This document shows positions 42,701 to 56,200 of a DNA stretch of 64,000 nucleotides, piece after piece. The position numbers and the translations under genes were made by a program. The notes beneath the pieces were generated by a model. That model did no database searches and was not told the DNA's origin. It saw nothing but the letters and a program-made list of their open reading frames with translations. The first letter of the stretch is position 1. Each line of letters begins with the position of its first letter. Source of the stretch: Diadophis punctatus similis (Eukaryota > Chordata > Lepidosauria > Squamata > Dipsadidae); contig JALIGW010000010.1 in NCBI GenBank assembly GCA_023053685.1, forward strand, positions 8,098,596 through 8,162,595, in the 5' to 3' direction.

Positions 42701-43676
42701 TCACATGCTAAATTCTGTGATATGGCATGGGCTTACTTCTCAGATTCGGATCTGAAAATCTGTGATTCTGGCTTTCCAGACCCTAGGGAACCTGAATATG
42801 TGTTTCTTTTGCATTTTTTACTTCTGTGTCAAAAGTGAGGTTTTCTGGCTGATTTGAGTCCTAAGGCAAATTCTGAGTCGTAAGGCAAATTCTGAGTTTC
42901 TCCTTGGACTCACTCCTCAGCTCGGATTTGAAAATAGTGTGAGAATTCAACTTGACAGACCTTAGGGAACACGAATATGTGTTCATTTCTGAGCTCTGTG
43001 TCAAATGAAGAGAATAGTGAGGATCTGTGTCAAAAGTGAAGAGAATTGTCACACAAAAGTGTGATAATTCAACATTTCAGACGTTAGGGAACATGAATTT
43101 GTGTTTCTTTCTCCTTTCTGGGCTCTGTGTCAAAAGTGGTTTTCTGCCTGAATTGAGTGCTAAGGCAAATTCTGAGTTGTAAGTTAAATTCTGAGTTACG
43201 CCTTGGGCTAACTCCTCAGGGAAAGCTCGGATCTGAAAATGGTGTGAGATTTTGAATTTCCAGAACTTAGGGAAAATGAATATGTTTGTCTTTCTCATTT
43301 CTGAGCTGTGTGTCAAATGAAGAGAATAGTGAGGATCTGTGTCAAAAGTGAAGAGAATTGTCGCACAAAGGTGTGAGAATTCAACTTTCCACACGTTAGG
43401 GAACATGAATATGTTTCTCATTTCTGAGCTCTGAGACAAAAGTGAAGTTTACTGTCTGAATTGAGTCGAAATGCAAATTCTGAGTCATTTGGCAAACTCT
43501 GAGTTACGCCTTGGGCTAACTCCTCAGGGAAAGCTCGGATGTGAAAATGGTGTGAGAATTCAACATGACAGACCTTAGGTGTTCATTTCATTTCTGAGCT
43601 CTGTGTCAAAAGTGAAGTTTTCTGGCTGAATTGAGTCCCAAGGTAAATTCTGTGATATGGCATGGGCTAATTCCTC
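39742..43676. repeat. Satellite higher-order repeat, copy 3 (3,935 bp)
   Basis: As copies 1 and 2 but with a 5-bp loss (TGAGG, near 40029) and an added two-monomer segment of about 319 bp (within about 40660-41040). GATATC at 42195. Confidence 0.9.
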
Positions 43677-46471
43677 AGGGAAATCTCTGATCTGAAAATG
43701 CTGTGAGATTTTGGATTTTCAGACCTTAGGGAACATGAATATGTGTTTTTTTTCCATTTTTGAGTTCTGTGTCAAAAGTGAGGTTTTCTGGCTGATTTGA
43801 GTACTAAGGCAAATTCTGAGTCGTAAGGCAAATTCTGAGTTTCGCCTTGGGCTCACTCCTCAGCTCGGATTTGAAAATAGTGTGAGAATTCAACTTGACA
43901 GACCTTAGGGAACACGAATATGTCTTCATTTCATTTCTGAGCTCTTTGTCAAATGAAGGGAATAGTGAGGATCTGTGAAAAGTGAAGAGAATTGTCACAC
44001 AAAAGAGTGATAATTCAACATTCCAGATGTTAGGGAACATGAATTCGTGTTTCTTTCTCCTTTCTGGGCTCCTTTGTCAAAAGTGAAGTTTTCTGCCTGA
44101 ATTGAGTGCTAAGGCAAATTCTAAGTTAAATTCTGAGTTACGCCTTGGGCTAACTCCTCAGGGTAAGCTCTGATCTGAAAATGGTGTGAGATTTTGAATT
44201 TCCAGAACTTAGGGAAAATGAATATGTTTGTCTTTCTCATTTCTGAGCTGTGTGTCAAATGAAGAGAATAGTGAGGATCTGTGTCAAAAGTGAAGAGAAT
44301 TGTCGCACAAAGGTGTGAGAATTCAACTTTCCAGACCTTAGGGAACATGAATATGTTTCTCATTTCTGAGCTCTGAGACAAAAGTGAAGTTTCCTGTCTG
44401 AATTGAGTCGAAATGCAAATTCTGAGTCATTTGGCAAACTCTGAGTTACGCCTTGGGCTAACTCCTCAGGGAAAGCTCGGATGTGAAAATGGAGTGAGAA
44501 TTCAACATGACAGACCTTAGGTGTTCATTTCATTTCTGAGCTCTGTGTCAAAAGTGAAGTTTTCTGGCTGAATTGAATTCTAAGGTAAATTCGTTGAAAT
44601 GGCTTGGGCTAACTTCTCAGGAAAAGCTCTGATCTGAAAATGCTGTGAGATTTTGGCTTTCCAGACCTAAGGGAACATGAATATGTGTTTCTTTTCCATT
44701 TCTGAGTTCTGTGTCAAAAGTGAAGTTTTCTGCCTGAATTGAGTGCTAAGGGAAATTCTGTGTCGTAAGGCCTTGGGATAACTCCTCAGGGAATCTCGGA
44801 TCTGAAAATGGTGTGAGAATTCAACATGACAGACCTTAGGTGTTCATTTCATTTCTGAGCTCTGTGTCAAAAGTGAAGTTTTCTGGCTGAATTGAATTCT
44901 AAGGTAAATTCTGTGAAATGGCTTGGGCTAACTCCTCAGGGAAAGCTCTGATCTGAAAATGCTGTGAGATTTTGGATTTCCAGAATTCAGATATCAGGGA
45001 AATTCTGAGTTTCGCCTTGGGCTCACTCCTCAGCTCGGATTTGAAAATAGTGTGAGAATTCAACTCTCCAGACCTTAGGGAACATGAATATGTGTTTCTT
45101 TTCCATTTTTGAGTTCTGTGTCAAAAGTGAGGTTTTCTGGCTGATTTGAGTCCTAAGGCAAATTCTGAGTCGTAAGGCAAATTCTGAGTTTCGCCTTGGG
45201 CTCACTCCTCAGCTCGGATTTGAAAATAGAGTGAGAATTCAACTTGACAGAGCTTAGGGAACATGAATATGTGTTCATTTCATTTCTGAGCTCTGTGTCA
45301 AATGTGAAGTTTTCTGGTTGAATTGAGTCCTAAGGCAAATTCTGTGTCGTAAGGCAAATTCTGAGTTACGCCTTGGGGAATCTCGGATCTGAAAATGGTG
45401 TGAGAATTCAACTTTACAGACTTTGGGAACATGAATATGTGTTTCTTTTCCATTTCTGACCTGCGTCAAGGGGGAAGGTTTCTGGCTGAATTGAGTCACA
45501 TGCTAAATTCTGTGATATGGCATGGGCTTACTTCTCAGATTCGGATCTGAAAATCTGTGATTCTGGCTTTCCAGACCCTAGGGAACCTGAATATGTGTTT
45601 CTTTTGCATTTTTTACTTCTGTGTCAAAAGTGAGGTTTTCTGGCTGATTTGAGTCCTAAGGCAAATTCTGAGTCGTAAGGCAAATTCTGAGTTTCTCCTT
45701 GGACTCACTCCTCAGCTCGGATTTGAAAATAGTGTGAGAATTCAACTTGACAGACCTTAGGGAACACGAATATGTGTTCATTTCTGAGCTCTGTGTCAAA
45801 TGAAGAGAATAGTGAGGATCTGTGTCAAAAGTGAAGAGAATTGTCACACAAAAGTGTGATAATTCAACATTTCAGACGTTAGGGAACATGAATTTGTGTT
45901 TCTTTCTCCTTTCTGGGCTCTGTGTCAAAAGTGGTTTTCTGCCTGAATTGAGTGCTAAGGCAAATTCTGAGTTGTAAGTTAAATTCTGAGTTACGCCTTG
46001 GGCTAACTCCTCAGGGAAAGCTCGGATCTGAAAATGGTGTGAGATTTTGAATTTCCAGAACTTAGGGAAAATGAATATGTTTGTCTTTCTCATTTCTGAG
46101 CTGTGTGTCAAATGAAGAGAATAGTGAGGATCTGTGTCAAAAGTGAAGAGAATTGTCGCACAAAGGTGTGAGAATTCAACTTTCCACACGTTAGGGAACA
46201 TGAATATGTTTCTCATTTCTGAGCTCTGAGACAAAAGTGAAGTTTACTGTCTGAATTGAGTCGAAATGCAAATTCTGAGTCATTTGGCAAACTCTGAGTT
46301 ACGCCTTGGGCTAACTCCTCAGGGAAAGCTCGGATGTGAAAATGGTGTGAGAATTCAACATGACAGACCTTAGGTGTTCATTTCATTTCTGAGCTCTGTG
46401 TCAAAAGTGAAGTTTTCTGGCTGAATTGAGTCCCAAGGTAAATTCTGTGATATGGCATGGGCTAATTCCTC
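43677..46471. repeat. Satellite higher-order repeat, copy 4 (2,795 bp)
   Basis: Matches copy 3 without the 5-bp loss and lacks a 1,145-bp segment of about seven monomers (3,935 + 5 - 1,145 = 2,795). GATATC at 44990. Confidence 0.9.
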
Positions 46472-49326
46472 AGGGAAAGCTCGGATCTGAATATGGGATT
46501 CTTTCCACACCCTAGTGAACATGAATATTTGTCTCTTTTTCATTTCTGAGCTCTGTGTCAAAAGGGAAGTTTCCTGGCTGAATTGTGCCCCAAGGTGAGA
46601 ATTGTGCCCCAAGGTAAATTCTGTGATATGGCATAAGCTAACTTCTCAGGAAAAGCTCTGATCTGAAAATGCTGTGAGATTTTGGCTTTCCAGACCTAAG
46701 GGAACATGAATATGTGTTTCTTTTCCATTTTTGAGTTCTGTGTCAAAAGTGAGGTTTTCTGGCTGATTTGAGTGCTAAGGCAAATTCTGAGTTGTAAGTT
46801 AAATTCTGAGTTACGCCTTGGGCTAACTCCTCTGGGAAAGCTCGGATGTGAAAATGGTGTGAGAATTCAACTTTCCAGATCCTAGGGAACATGAACATGT
46901 GTGTCATTTCTGAGCTCTGTGTCAAAAGTGAAGTTTTCTGGCTGAATTGAATTCTAAGGTAAATTCTTTGAAATGGCTTGGGCTAACTCCTCAGGGAAAT
47001 CTCTGATCTGAAAATGCTGTGAGATTTTGGATTTCCAGACCTTAGGGAACATGAATATGTGTTTCTTTTCCATTTTTGAGTTCTGTGTCAAAAGTGAGGT
47101 TTTCTGGCTGATTTGAGTCGTAAGGCAAATTCTGAGTTTCGCCTTGGGCTCACTCCTCAGCTCGGATTTGAAAATAGAGTGAGAATTCAACTTGACAGAC
47201 CTTAGGGAACATGAATATGTGTTCATTTCATTTCTGAGTTCTGTGTCAAATGTGAAGTTTTCTGGCTGAATTGAGTCCTAAGGCAAATTCTGTGAAATGG
47301 ATTGGGCTAACTCCTCAGGGAAAGCTCGGATCTGAATATGGGGTTCTTTCCACACCCTAGTGAACATGAATATGTGTTTCTTTTTCATTTCTGAGCTCTG
47401 TGTCAAAAGTGAAGTTTTCTGGCTGAACTGAATTCTAAGGTAAATTCTGTGAAATGGCTTGGGCTAACTTCTCAGGAAAAGCTCTGATCTGAAAATGCTG
47501 TGAGATTTTGGCTTTCCAGACCTAAGGGAACATGAATATGTGTTTCTTTTCCATTTCTGAGTTCTGTGTCAAAAGTGAAGTTTTCTGCCTGAATTGAGTG
47601 CTAAGGGAAATTCTGTGTCGTAAGGCCTTGGGATAACTCCTCAGGGAATCTCGGATCTGAAAATGGTGTGAGAATTCAACATGACAGACCTTAGGTGTTC
47701 ATTTCATTTCTGAGCTCTGTGTCAAAAGTGAAGTTTTCTGGCTGAATTGAATTCTAAGGTAAATTCTGTGAAATGGCTTGGGCTAACTCCTCAGGGAAAG
47801 CTCTGATCTGAAAATGCTGTGAGATTTTGGATTTCCAGAATTCAGATATCAGGGAAATTCTGAGTTTCGCCTTGGGCTCACTCCTCAGCTCGGATTTGAA
47901 AATAGTGTGAGAATTCAACTCTCCAGACCTTAGGGAACATGAATATGTGTTTCTTTTCCATTTTTGAGTTCTGTGTCAAAAGTGAGGTTTTCTGGCTGAT
48001 TTGAGTCCTAAGGCAAATTCTGAGTCGTAAGGCAAATTCTGAGTTTCGCCTTGGGCTCACTCCTCAGCTCGGATTTGAAAATAGAGTGAGAATTCAACTT
48101 GACAGAGCTTAGGGAACATGAATATGTGTTCATTTCATTTCTGAGCTCTGTGTCAAATGTGAAGTTTTCTGGTTGAATTGAGTCCTAAGGCAAATTCTGT
48201 GTCGTAAGGCAAATTCTGAGTTACGCCTTGGGGAATCTCGGATCTGAAAATGGTGTGAGAATTCAACTTTACAGACTTTGGGAACATGAATATGTGTTTC
48301 TTTTCCATTTCTGACCTGCGTCAAGGGGGAAGGTTTCTGGCTGAATTGAGTCACATGCTAAATTCTGTGATATGGCATGGGCTTACTTCTCAGATTCGGA
48401 TCTGAAAATCTGTGATTCTGGCTTTCCAGACCCTAGGGAACCTGAATATGTGTTTCTTTTGCATTTTTTACTTCTGTGTCAAAAGTGAGGTTTTCTGGCT
48501 GATTTGAGTCCTAAGGCAAATTCTGAGTCGTAAGGCAAATTCTGAGTTTCTCCTTGGACTCACTCCTCAGCTCGGATTTGAAAATAGTGTGAGAATTCAA
48601 CTTGACAGACCTTAGGGAACACGAATATGTGTTCATTTCTGAGCTCTGTGTCAAATGAAGAGAATAGTGAGGATCTGTGTCAAAAGTGAAGAGAATTGTC
48701 ACACAAAAGTGTGATAATTCAACATTTCAGACGTTAGGGAACATGAATTTGTGTTTCTTTCTCCTTTCTGGGCTCTGTGTCAAAAGTGGTTTTCTGCCTG
48801 AATTGAGTGCTAAGGCAAATTCTGAGTTGTAAGTTAAATTCTGAGTTACGCCTTGGGCTAACTCCTCAGGGAAAGCTCGGATCTGAAAATGGTGTGAGAT
48901 TTTGAATTTCCAGAACTTAGGGAAAATGAATATGTTTGTCTTTCTCATTTCTGAGCTGTGTGTCAAATGAAGAGAATAGTGAGGATCTGTGTCAAAAGTG
49001 AAGAGAATTGTCGCACAAAGGTGTGAGAATTCAACTTTCCACACGTTAGGGAACATGAATATGTTTCTCATTTCTGAGCTCTGAGACAAAAGTGAAGTTT
49101 ACTGTCTGAATTGAGTCGAAATGCAAATTCTGAGTCATTTGGCAAACTCTGAGTTACGCCTTGGGCTAACTCCTCAGGGAAAGCTCGGATGTGAAAATGG
49201 TGTGAGAATTCAACATGACAGACCTTAGGTGTTCATTTCATTTCTGAGCTCTGTGTCAAAAGTGAAGTTTTCTGGCTGAATTGAGTCCCAAGGTAAATTC
49301 TGTGATATGGCATGGGCTAATTCCTC
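46472..49326. repeat. Satellite higher-order repeat, copy 5 (2,855 bp, alternative left part)
   Basis: The left part is replaced by a different monomer group with GAATATGGGATTCTTTCC and GAATTGTGCCCCAAGGTGAG. That last motif is otherwise seen at the diverged edge near 25870. The remainder matches copy 3. GATATC at 47845. Confidence 0.9.
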
Positions 49327-52300
49327 AGGGAAATCTCTGATCTGAAAATGCTGTGAGATTTTGGATTTTCAGACCTTAGGGAACATGAATATGTGTTTTT
49401 TTTCCATTTTTGAGTTCTGTGTCAAAAGTGAGGTTTTCTGGCTGATTTGAGTACTAAGGCAAATTCTGAGTCGTAAGGCAAATTCTGAGTTTCGCCTTGG
49501 GCTCACTCCTCAGCTCGGATTTGAAAATAGTGTGAGAATTCAACTTGACAGACCTTAGGGAACACGAATATGTCTTCATTTCATTTCTGAGCTCTTTGTC
49601 AAATGAAGGGAATAGATCTGTGAAAAGTGAAGAGAATTGTCACACAAAAGAGTGATAATTCAACATTCCAGATGTTAGGGAACATGAATTCGTGTTTCTT
49701 TCTCCTTTCTGGGCTCCTTTGTCAAAAGTGAAGTTTTCTGCCTGAATTGAGTGCTAAGGCAAATTCTAAGTTAAATTCTGAGTTACGCCTTGGGCTAACT
49801 CCTCAGGGTAAGCTCTGATCTGAAAATGGTGTGAGATTTTGAATTTCCAGAACTTAGGGAAAATGAATATGTTTGTCTTTCTCATTTCTGAGCTGTGTGT
49901 CAAATGAAGAGAATAGTGAGGATCTGTGTCAAAAGTGAAGAGAATTGTCGCACAAAGGTGTGAGAATTCAAATTTCCAGACCTTAGGGAACATGAATATG
50001 TTTCTCATTTCTGAGCTCTGAGACAAAAGTGAAGTTTCCTGTCTGAATTGAGTCGAAATGCAAATTCTGAGTCATTTGGCAAACTCTGAGTTACGCCTTG
50101 GGCTAACTCCTCAGGGAAAGCTCGGATGTGAAAATGGAGTGAGAATTCAACATGACAGACCTTAGGTGTTCATTTCATTTCTGAGCTCTGTGTCAAAAGT
50201 GAAGTTTTCTGGCTGAATTGAATTCTAAGGTAAATTCGTTGAAATGGCTTGGGCTAACTTCTCAGGAAAAGCTCTGATCTGAAAATGCTGTGAGATTTTG
50301 GCTTTCCAGACCTAAGGGAACATGAATATGTGTTTCTTTTCCATTTCTGAGTTCTGTGTCAAAAGTGAAGTTTTCTGCCTGAATTGAGTGCTAAGGGAAA
50401 TTCTGTGTCGTAAGGCCTTGGGATAACTCCTCAGGGAATCTCGGATCTGAAAATGGTGTGAGAATTCAACATGACAGACCTTAGGTGTTCATTTCATTTC
50501 TGAGCTCTGTGTCAAAAGTGAAGTTTTCTGGCTGAATTGAATTCTAAGGTAAATTCTGTGAAATGGCTTGGGCTAACTCCTCAGGGAAAGCTCTGATCTG
50601 AAAATGCTGTGAGATTTTGGATTTCCTGACCTTAGGAAACATGAATTTGTGTTTCTTTTCCATTTTTGAGTTCTGTGTCAAAAGTGAGGTTTTCTGGCTG
50701 ATTTGAGTGCTAAGGCAAATTCTGAGTTGTAAGTTAAATTCTGAGTTACGCCTTGGGCTAACTCCTCTGGGAAAGCTCGGATGTGAAAATGGTGTGAGAA
50801 TTCAACTTTCCAGATCCTAGGGAACATGAACATGTGTGTCATTTCTGAGCTCTGTGTCAAAAGTGAAGTTTTCTGGCTGAATTGAATTCTAAGGTAAATT
50901 CTTTGAAATGGCTTGGGCTAACTCCTCAGGGAAATCTCTGATCTGAAAATGCTGTGAGATTTTGGATTTCCAGACCTTAGGGAACATGAATATGTGTTTC
51001 TTTTCCATTTTTGAGTTCTGTGTCAAAAGTGAGGTTTTCTGGCTGATTTGAGTCGTAAGGCAAATTCTGAGTTTCGCCTTGGGCTCACTCCTCAGCTCGG
51101 ATTTGAAAATAGAGTGAGAATTCAACTTGACAGACCTTAGGGAACATGAATATGTGTTCATTTCATTTCTGAGTTCTGTGTCAAATGTGAAGTTTTCTGG
51201 CTGAATTGAGTCCTAAGGCAAATTCTGTGAAATGGATTGGGCTAACTCCTCAGGGAAAGCTCGGATCTGAATATGGGGTTCTTTCCACACCCTAGTGAAC
51301 ATGAATATGTGTTTCTTTTTCATTTCTGAGCTCTGTGTCAAAAGTGAAGTTTTCTGGCTGAACTGAATTCTAAGGTAAATTCTGTGAAATGGCTTGGGCT
51401 AACTTCTCAGGAAAAGCTCTGATCTGAAAATGCTGTGAGATTTTGGCTTTCCAGACCTAAGGGAACATGAATATGTGTTTCTTTTCCATTTCTGAGTTCT
51501 GTGTCAAAAGTGAAGTTTTCTGCCTGAATTGAGTGCTAAGGGAAATTCTGTGTCGTAAGGCCTTGGGATAACTCCTCAGGGAATCTCGGATCTGAAAATG
51601 GTGTGAGAATTCAACATGACAGACCTTAGGTGTTCATTTCATTTCTGAGCTCTGTGTCAAAAGTGAAGTTTTCTGGCTGAATTGAATTCTAAGGTAAATT
51701 CTGTGAAATGGCTTGGGCTAACTCCTCAGGGAAAGCTCTGATCTGAAAATGCTGTGAGATTTTGGATTTCCAGAATTCAGATATCAGGGAAATTCTGAGT
51801 TTCGCCTTGGGCTCACTCCTCAGCTCGGATTTGAAAATAGTGTGAGAATTCAACTCTCCAGACCTTAGGGAACATGAATATGTGTTTCTTTTCCATTTTT
51901 GAGTTCTGTGTCAAAAGTGAGGTTTTCTGGCTGATTTGAGTCCTAAGGCAAATTCTGAGTCGTAAGGCAAATTCTGAGTTTCGCCTTGGGCTCACTCCTC
52001 AGCTCGGATTTGAAAATAGAGTGAGAATTCAACTTGACAGAGCTTAGGGAACATGAATATGTGTTCATTTCATTTCTGAGCTCTGTGTCAAATGTGAAGT
52101 TTTCTGGTTGAATTGAGTCCTAAGGCAAATTCTGTGTCGTAAGGCAAATTCTGAGTTACGCCTTGGGGAATCTCGGATCTGAAAATGGTGTGAGAATTCA
52201 ACTTTACAGACTTTGGGAACATGAATATGTGTTTCTTTTCCATTTCTGACCTGCGTCAAGGGGGAAGGTTTCTGGCTGAATTGAGTCACATGCTAAATTC

Positions 52301-53261
52301 TGTGATATGGCATGGGCTTACTTCTCAGATTCGGATCTGAAAATCTGTGATTCTGGCTTTCCAGACCCTAGGGAACCTGAATATGTGTTTCTTTTGCATT
52401 TTTTACTTCTGTGTCAAAAGTGAGGTTTTCTGGCTGATTTGAGTCCTAAGGCAAATTCTGAGTCGTAAGGCAAATTCTGAGTTTCTCCTTGGACTCACTC
52501 CTCAGCTCGGATTTGAAAATAGTGTGAGAATTCAACTTGACAGACCTTAGGGAACACGAATATGTGTTCATTTCTGAGCTCTGTGTCAAATGAAGAGAAT
52601 AGTGAGGATCTGTGTCAAAAGTGAAGAGAATTGTCACACAAAAGTGTGATAATTCAACATTTCAGACGTTAGGGAACATGAATTTGTGTTTCTTTCTCCT
52701 TTCTGGGCTCTGTGTCAAAAGTGGTTTTCTGCCTGAATTGAGTGCTAAGGCAAATTCTGAGTTGTAAGTTAAATTCTGAGTTACGCCTTGGGCTAACTCC
52801 TCAGGGAAAGCTCGGATCTGAAAATGGTGTGAGATTATGAATTTCCAGAACTTAGGGAAAATGAATATGTTTGTCTTTCTCATTTCTGAGCTGTGTGTCA
52901 AATGAAGAGAATAGTGAGGATCTGTGTCAAAAGTGAAGAGAATTGTCGCACAAAGGTGTGAGAATTCAACTTTCCACACGTTAGGGAACATGAATATGTT
53001 TCTCATTTCTGAGCTCTGAGACAAAAGTGAAGTTTACTGTCTGAATTGAGTCGAAATGCAAATTCTGAGTCATTTGGCAAACTCTGAGTTACGCCTTGGG
53101 CTAACTCCTCAGGGAAAGCTCGGATGTGAAAATGGTGTGAGAATTCAACATGACAGACCTTAGGTGTTCATTTCATTTCTGAGCTCTGTGTCAAAAGTGA
53201 AGTTTTCTGGCTGAATTGAGTCCCAAGGTAAATTCTGTGATATGGCATGGGCTAATTCCTC
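49327..53261. repeat. Satellite higher-order repeat, copy 6 (3,935 bp)
   Basis: Same length as copy 3 and shares both its 5-bp loss and its two-monomer gain, 9,585 bp downstream. GATATC at 51780. Confidence 0.9.
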
Positions 53262-56200
53262 AGGGAAAGCTCGGATCTGAATATGGGATTCTTTCCACAC
53301 CCTAGTGAACATGAATATTTGTCTCTTTTTCATTTCTGAGCTCTGTGTCAAAAGGGAAGTTTCCTGGCTGAATTGTGCCCCAAGGTGAGAATTGTGCCCC
53401 AAGGTAAATTCTGTGATATGGCATAAGCTAACTTCTCAGGAAAAGCTCTGATCTGAAAATGCTGTGAGATTTTGGCTTTCCAGACCTAAGGGAACATGAA
53501 TATGTGTTTCTTTTCCATTTTTGAGTTCTGTGTCAAAAGTGAGGTTTTCTGGCTGATTTGAGTGCTAAGGCAAATTCTGAGTTGTAAGTTAAATTCTGAG
53601 TTACGCCTTGGGCTAACTCCTCTGGGAAAGCTCGGATGTGAAAATGGTGTGAGAATTCAACTTTCCAGATCCTAGGGAACATGAACATGTGTGTCATTTC
53701 TGAGCTCTGTGTCAAAAGTGAAGTTTTCTGGCTGAATTGAATTCTAAGGTAAATTCTTTGAAATGGCTTGGGCTAACTCCTCAGGGAAATCTCTGATCTG
53801 AAAATGCTGTGAGATTTTGGATTTCCAGACCTTAGGGAACATGAATATGTGTTTCTTTTCCATTTTTGAGTTCTGTGTCAAAAGTGAGGTTTTCTGGCTG
53901 ATTTGAGTCGTAAGGCAAATTCTGAGTTTCGCCTTGGGCTCACTCCTCAGCTCGGATTTGAAAATAGAGTGAGAATTCAACTTGACAGACCTTAGGGAAC
54001 ATGAATATGTGTTCATTTCATTTCTGAGTTCTGTGTCAAATGTGAAGTTTTCTGGCTGAATTGAGTCCTAAGGCAAATTCTGTGAAATGGATTGGGCTAA
54101 CTCCTCAGGGAAAGCTCGGATCTGAATATGGGGTTCTTTCCACACCCTAGTGAACATGAATATGTGTTTCTTTTTCATTTCTGAGCTCTGTGTCAAAAGT
54201 GAAGTTTTCTGGCTGAACTGAATTCTAAGGTAAATTCTGTGAAATGGCTTGGGCTAACTTCTCAGGAAAAGCTCTGATCTGAAAATGCTGTGAGATTTTG
54301 GCTTTCCAGACCTAAGGGAACATGAATATGTGTTTCTTTTCCATTTCTGAGTTCTGTGTCAAAAGTGAAGTTTTCTGCCTGAATTGAGTGCTAAGGGAAA
54401 TTCTGTGTCGTAAGGCCTTGGGATAACTCCTCAGGGAATCTCGGATCTGAAAATGGTGTGAGAATTCAACATGACAGACCTTAGGTGTTCATTTCATTTC
54501 TGAGCTCTGTGTCAAAAGTGAAGTTTTCTGGCTGAATTGAATTCTAAGGTAAATTCTGTGAAATGGCTTGGGCTAACTCCTCAGGGAAAGCTCTGATCTG
54601 AAAATGCTGTGAGATTTTGGATTTCCAGACCTTAGGAAACATGAATTTGTGTTTCTTTTCCATTTTTGAGTTCTGTGTCAAAAGTGAGGTTTTCTGGCTG
54701 ATTTGAGTGCTAAGGCAAATTCTGAGTTGTAAGTTAAATTCTGAGTTACGCCTTGGGCTAACTCCTCTGGGAAAGCTCGGATGTGAAAATGGTGTGAGAA
54801 TTCAACTTTCCAGATCCTAGGGAACATGAACATGTGTGTCATTTCTGAGCTCTGTGTCAAAAGTGAAGTTTTCTGGCTGAATTGAATTCTAAGGTAAATT
54901 CTTTGAAATGGCTTGGGCTAACTCCTCAGGGAAATCTCTGATCTGAAAATGCTGTGAGATTTTGGATTTCCAGACCTTAGGGAACATGAATATGTGTTTC
55001 TTTTCCATTTTTGAGTTCTGTGTCAAAAGTGAGGTTTTCTGGCTGATTTGAGTCGTAAGGCAAATTCTGAGTTTCGCCTTGGGCTCACTCCTCAGCTCGG
55101 ATTTGAAAATAGAGTGAGAATTCAACTTGACAGACCTTAGGGAACATGAATATGTGTTCATTTCATTTCTGAGTTCTGTGTCAAATGTGAAGTTTTCTGG
55201 CTGAATTGAGTCCTAAGGCAAATTCTGTGAAATGGATTGGGCTAAGTCCTCAGGGAAAGCTCGGATCTGAATATGGGGTTCTTTCCACACCCTAGTGAAC
55301 ATGAATATGTGTTTCTTTTTCATTTCTGAGCTCTGTGTCAAAAGTGAAGTTTTCTGGCTGAACTGAATTCTAAGGTAAATTCTGTGAAATGGCTTGGGCT
55401 AACTTCTCAGGAAAAGCTCTGATCTGAAAATGCTGTGAGATTTTGGCTTTCCAGACCTAAGGGAACATGAATATGTGTTTCTTTTCCATTTCTGAGTTCT
55501 GTGTCAAAAGTGAAGTTTTCTGCCTGAATTGAGTGCTAAGGGAAATTCTGTGTCGTAAGGCCTTGGGATAACTCCTCAGGGAATCTCGGATCTGAAAATG
55601 GTGTGAGAATTCAACATGACAGACCTTAGGTGTTCATTTCATTTCTGAGCTCTGTGTCAAAAGTGAAGTTTTCTGGCTGAATTGAATTCTAAGGTAAATT
55701 CTGTGAAATGGCTTGGGCTAACTCCTCAGGGAAAGCTCTGATCTGAAAATGCTGTGAGATTTTGAATTTCCAGAATTCAGATATCAGGGAAATTCTGAGT
55801 TTCGCCTTGGGCTCACTCCTCAGCTCGGATTTGAAAATAGTGTGAGAATTCAACTCTCCAGACCTTAGGGAACATGAATATGTGTTTCTTTTCCATTTTT
55901 GAGTTCTGTGTCAAAAGTGAGGTTTTCTGGCTGATTTGAGTCCTAAGGCAAATTCTGAGTCGTAAGGCAAATTCTGAGTTTCGCCTTGGGCTCACTCCTC
56001 AGCTCGGATTTGAAAATAGAGTGAGAATTCAACTTGACAGAGCTTAGGGAACATGAATATGTGTTCATTTCATTTCTGAGCTCTGTGTCAAATGTGAAGT
56101 TTTCTGGTTGAATTGAGTCCTAAGGCAAATTCTGTGTCGTAAGGCAAATTCTGAGTTACGCCTTGGGGAATCTCGGATCTGAAAATGGTGTGAGAATTCA

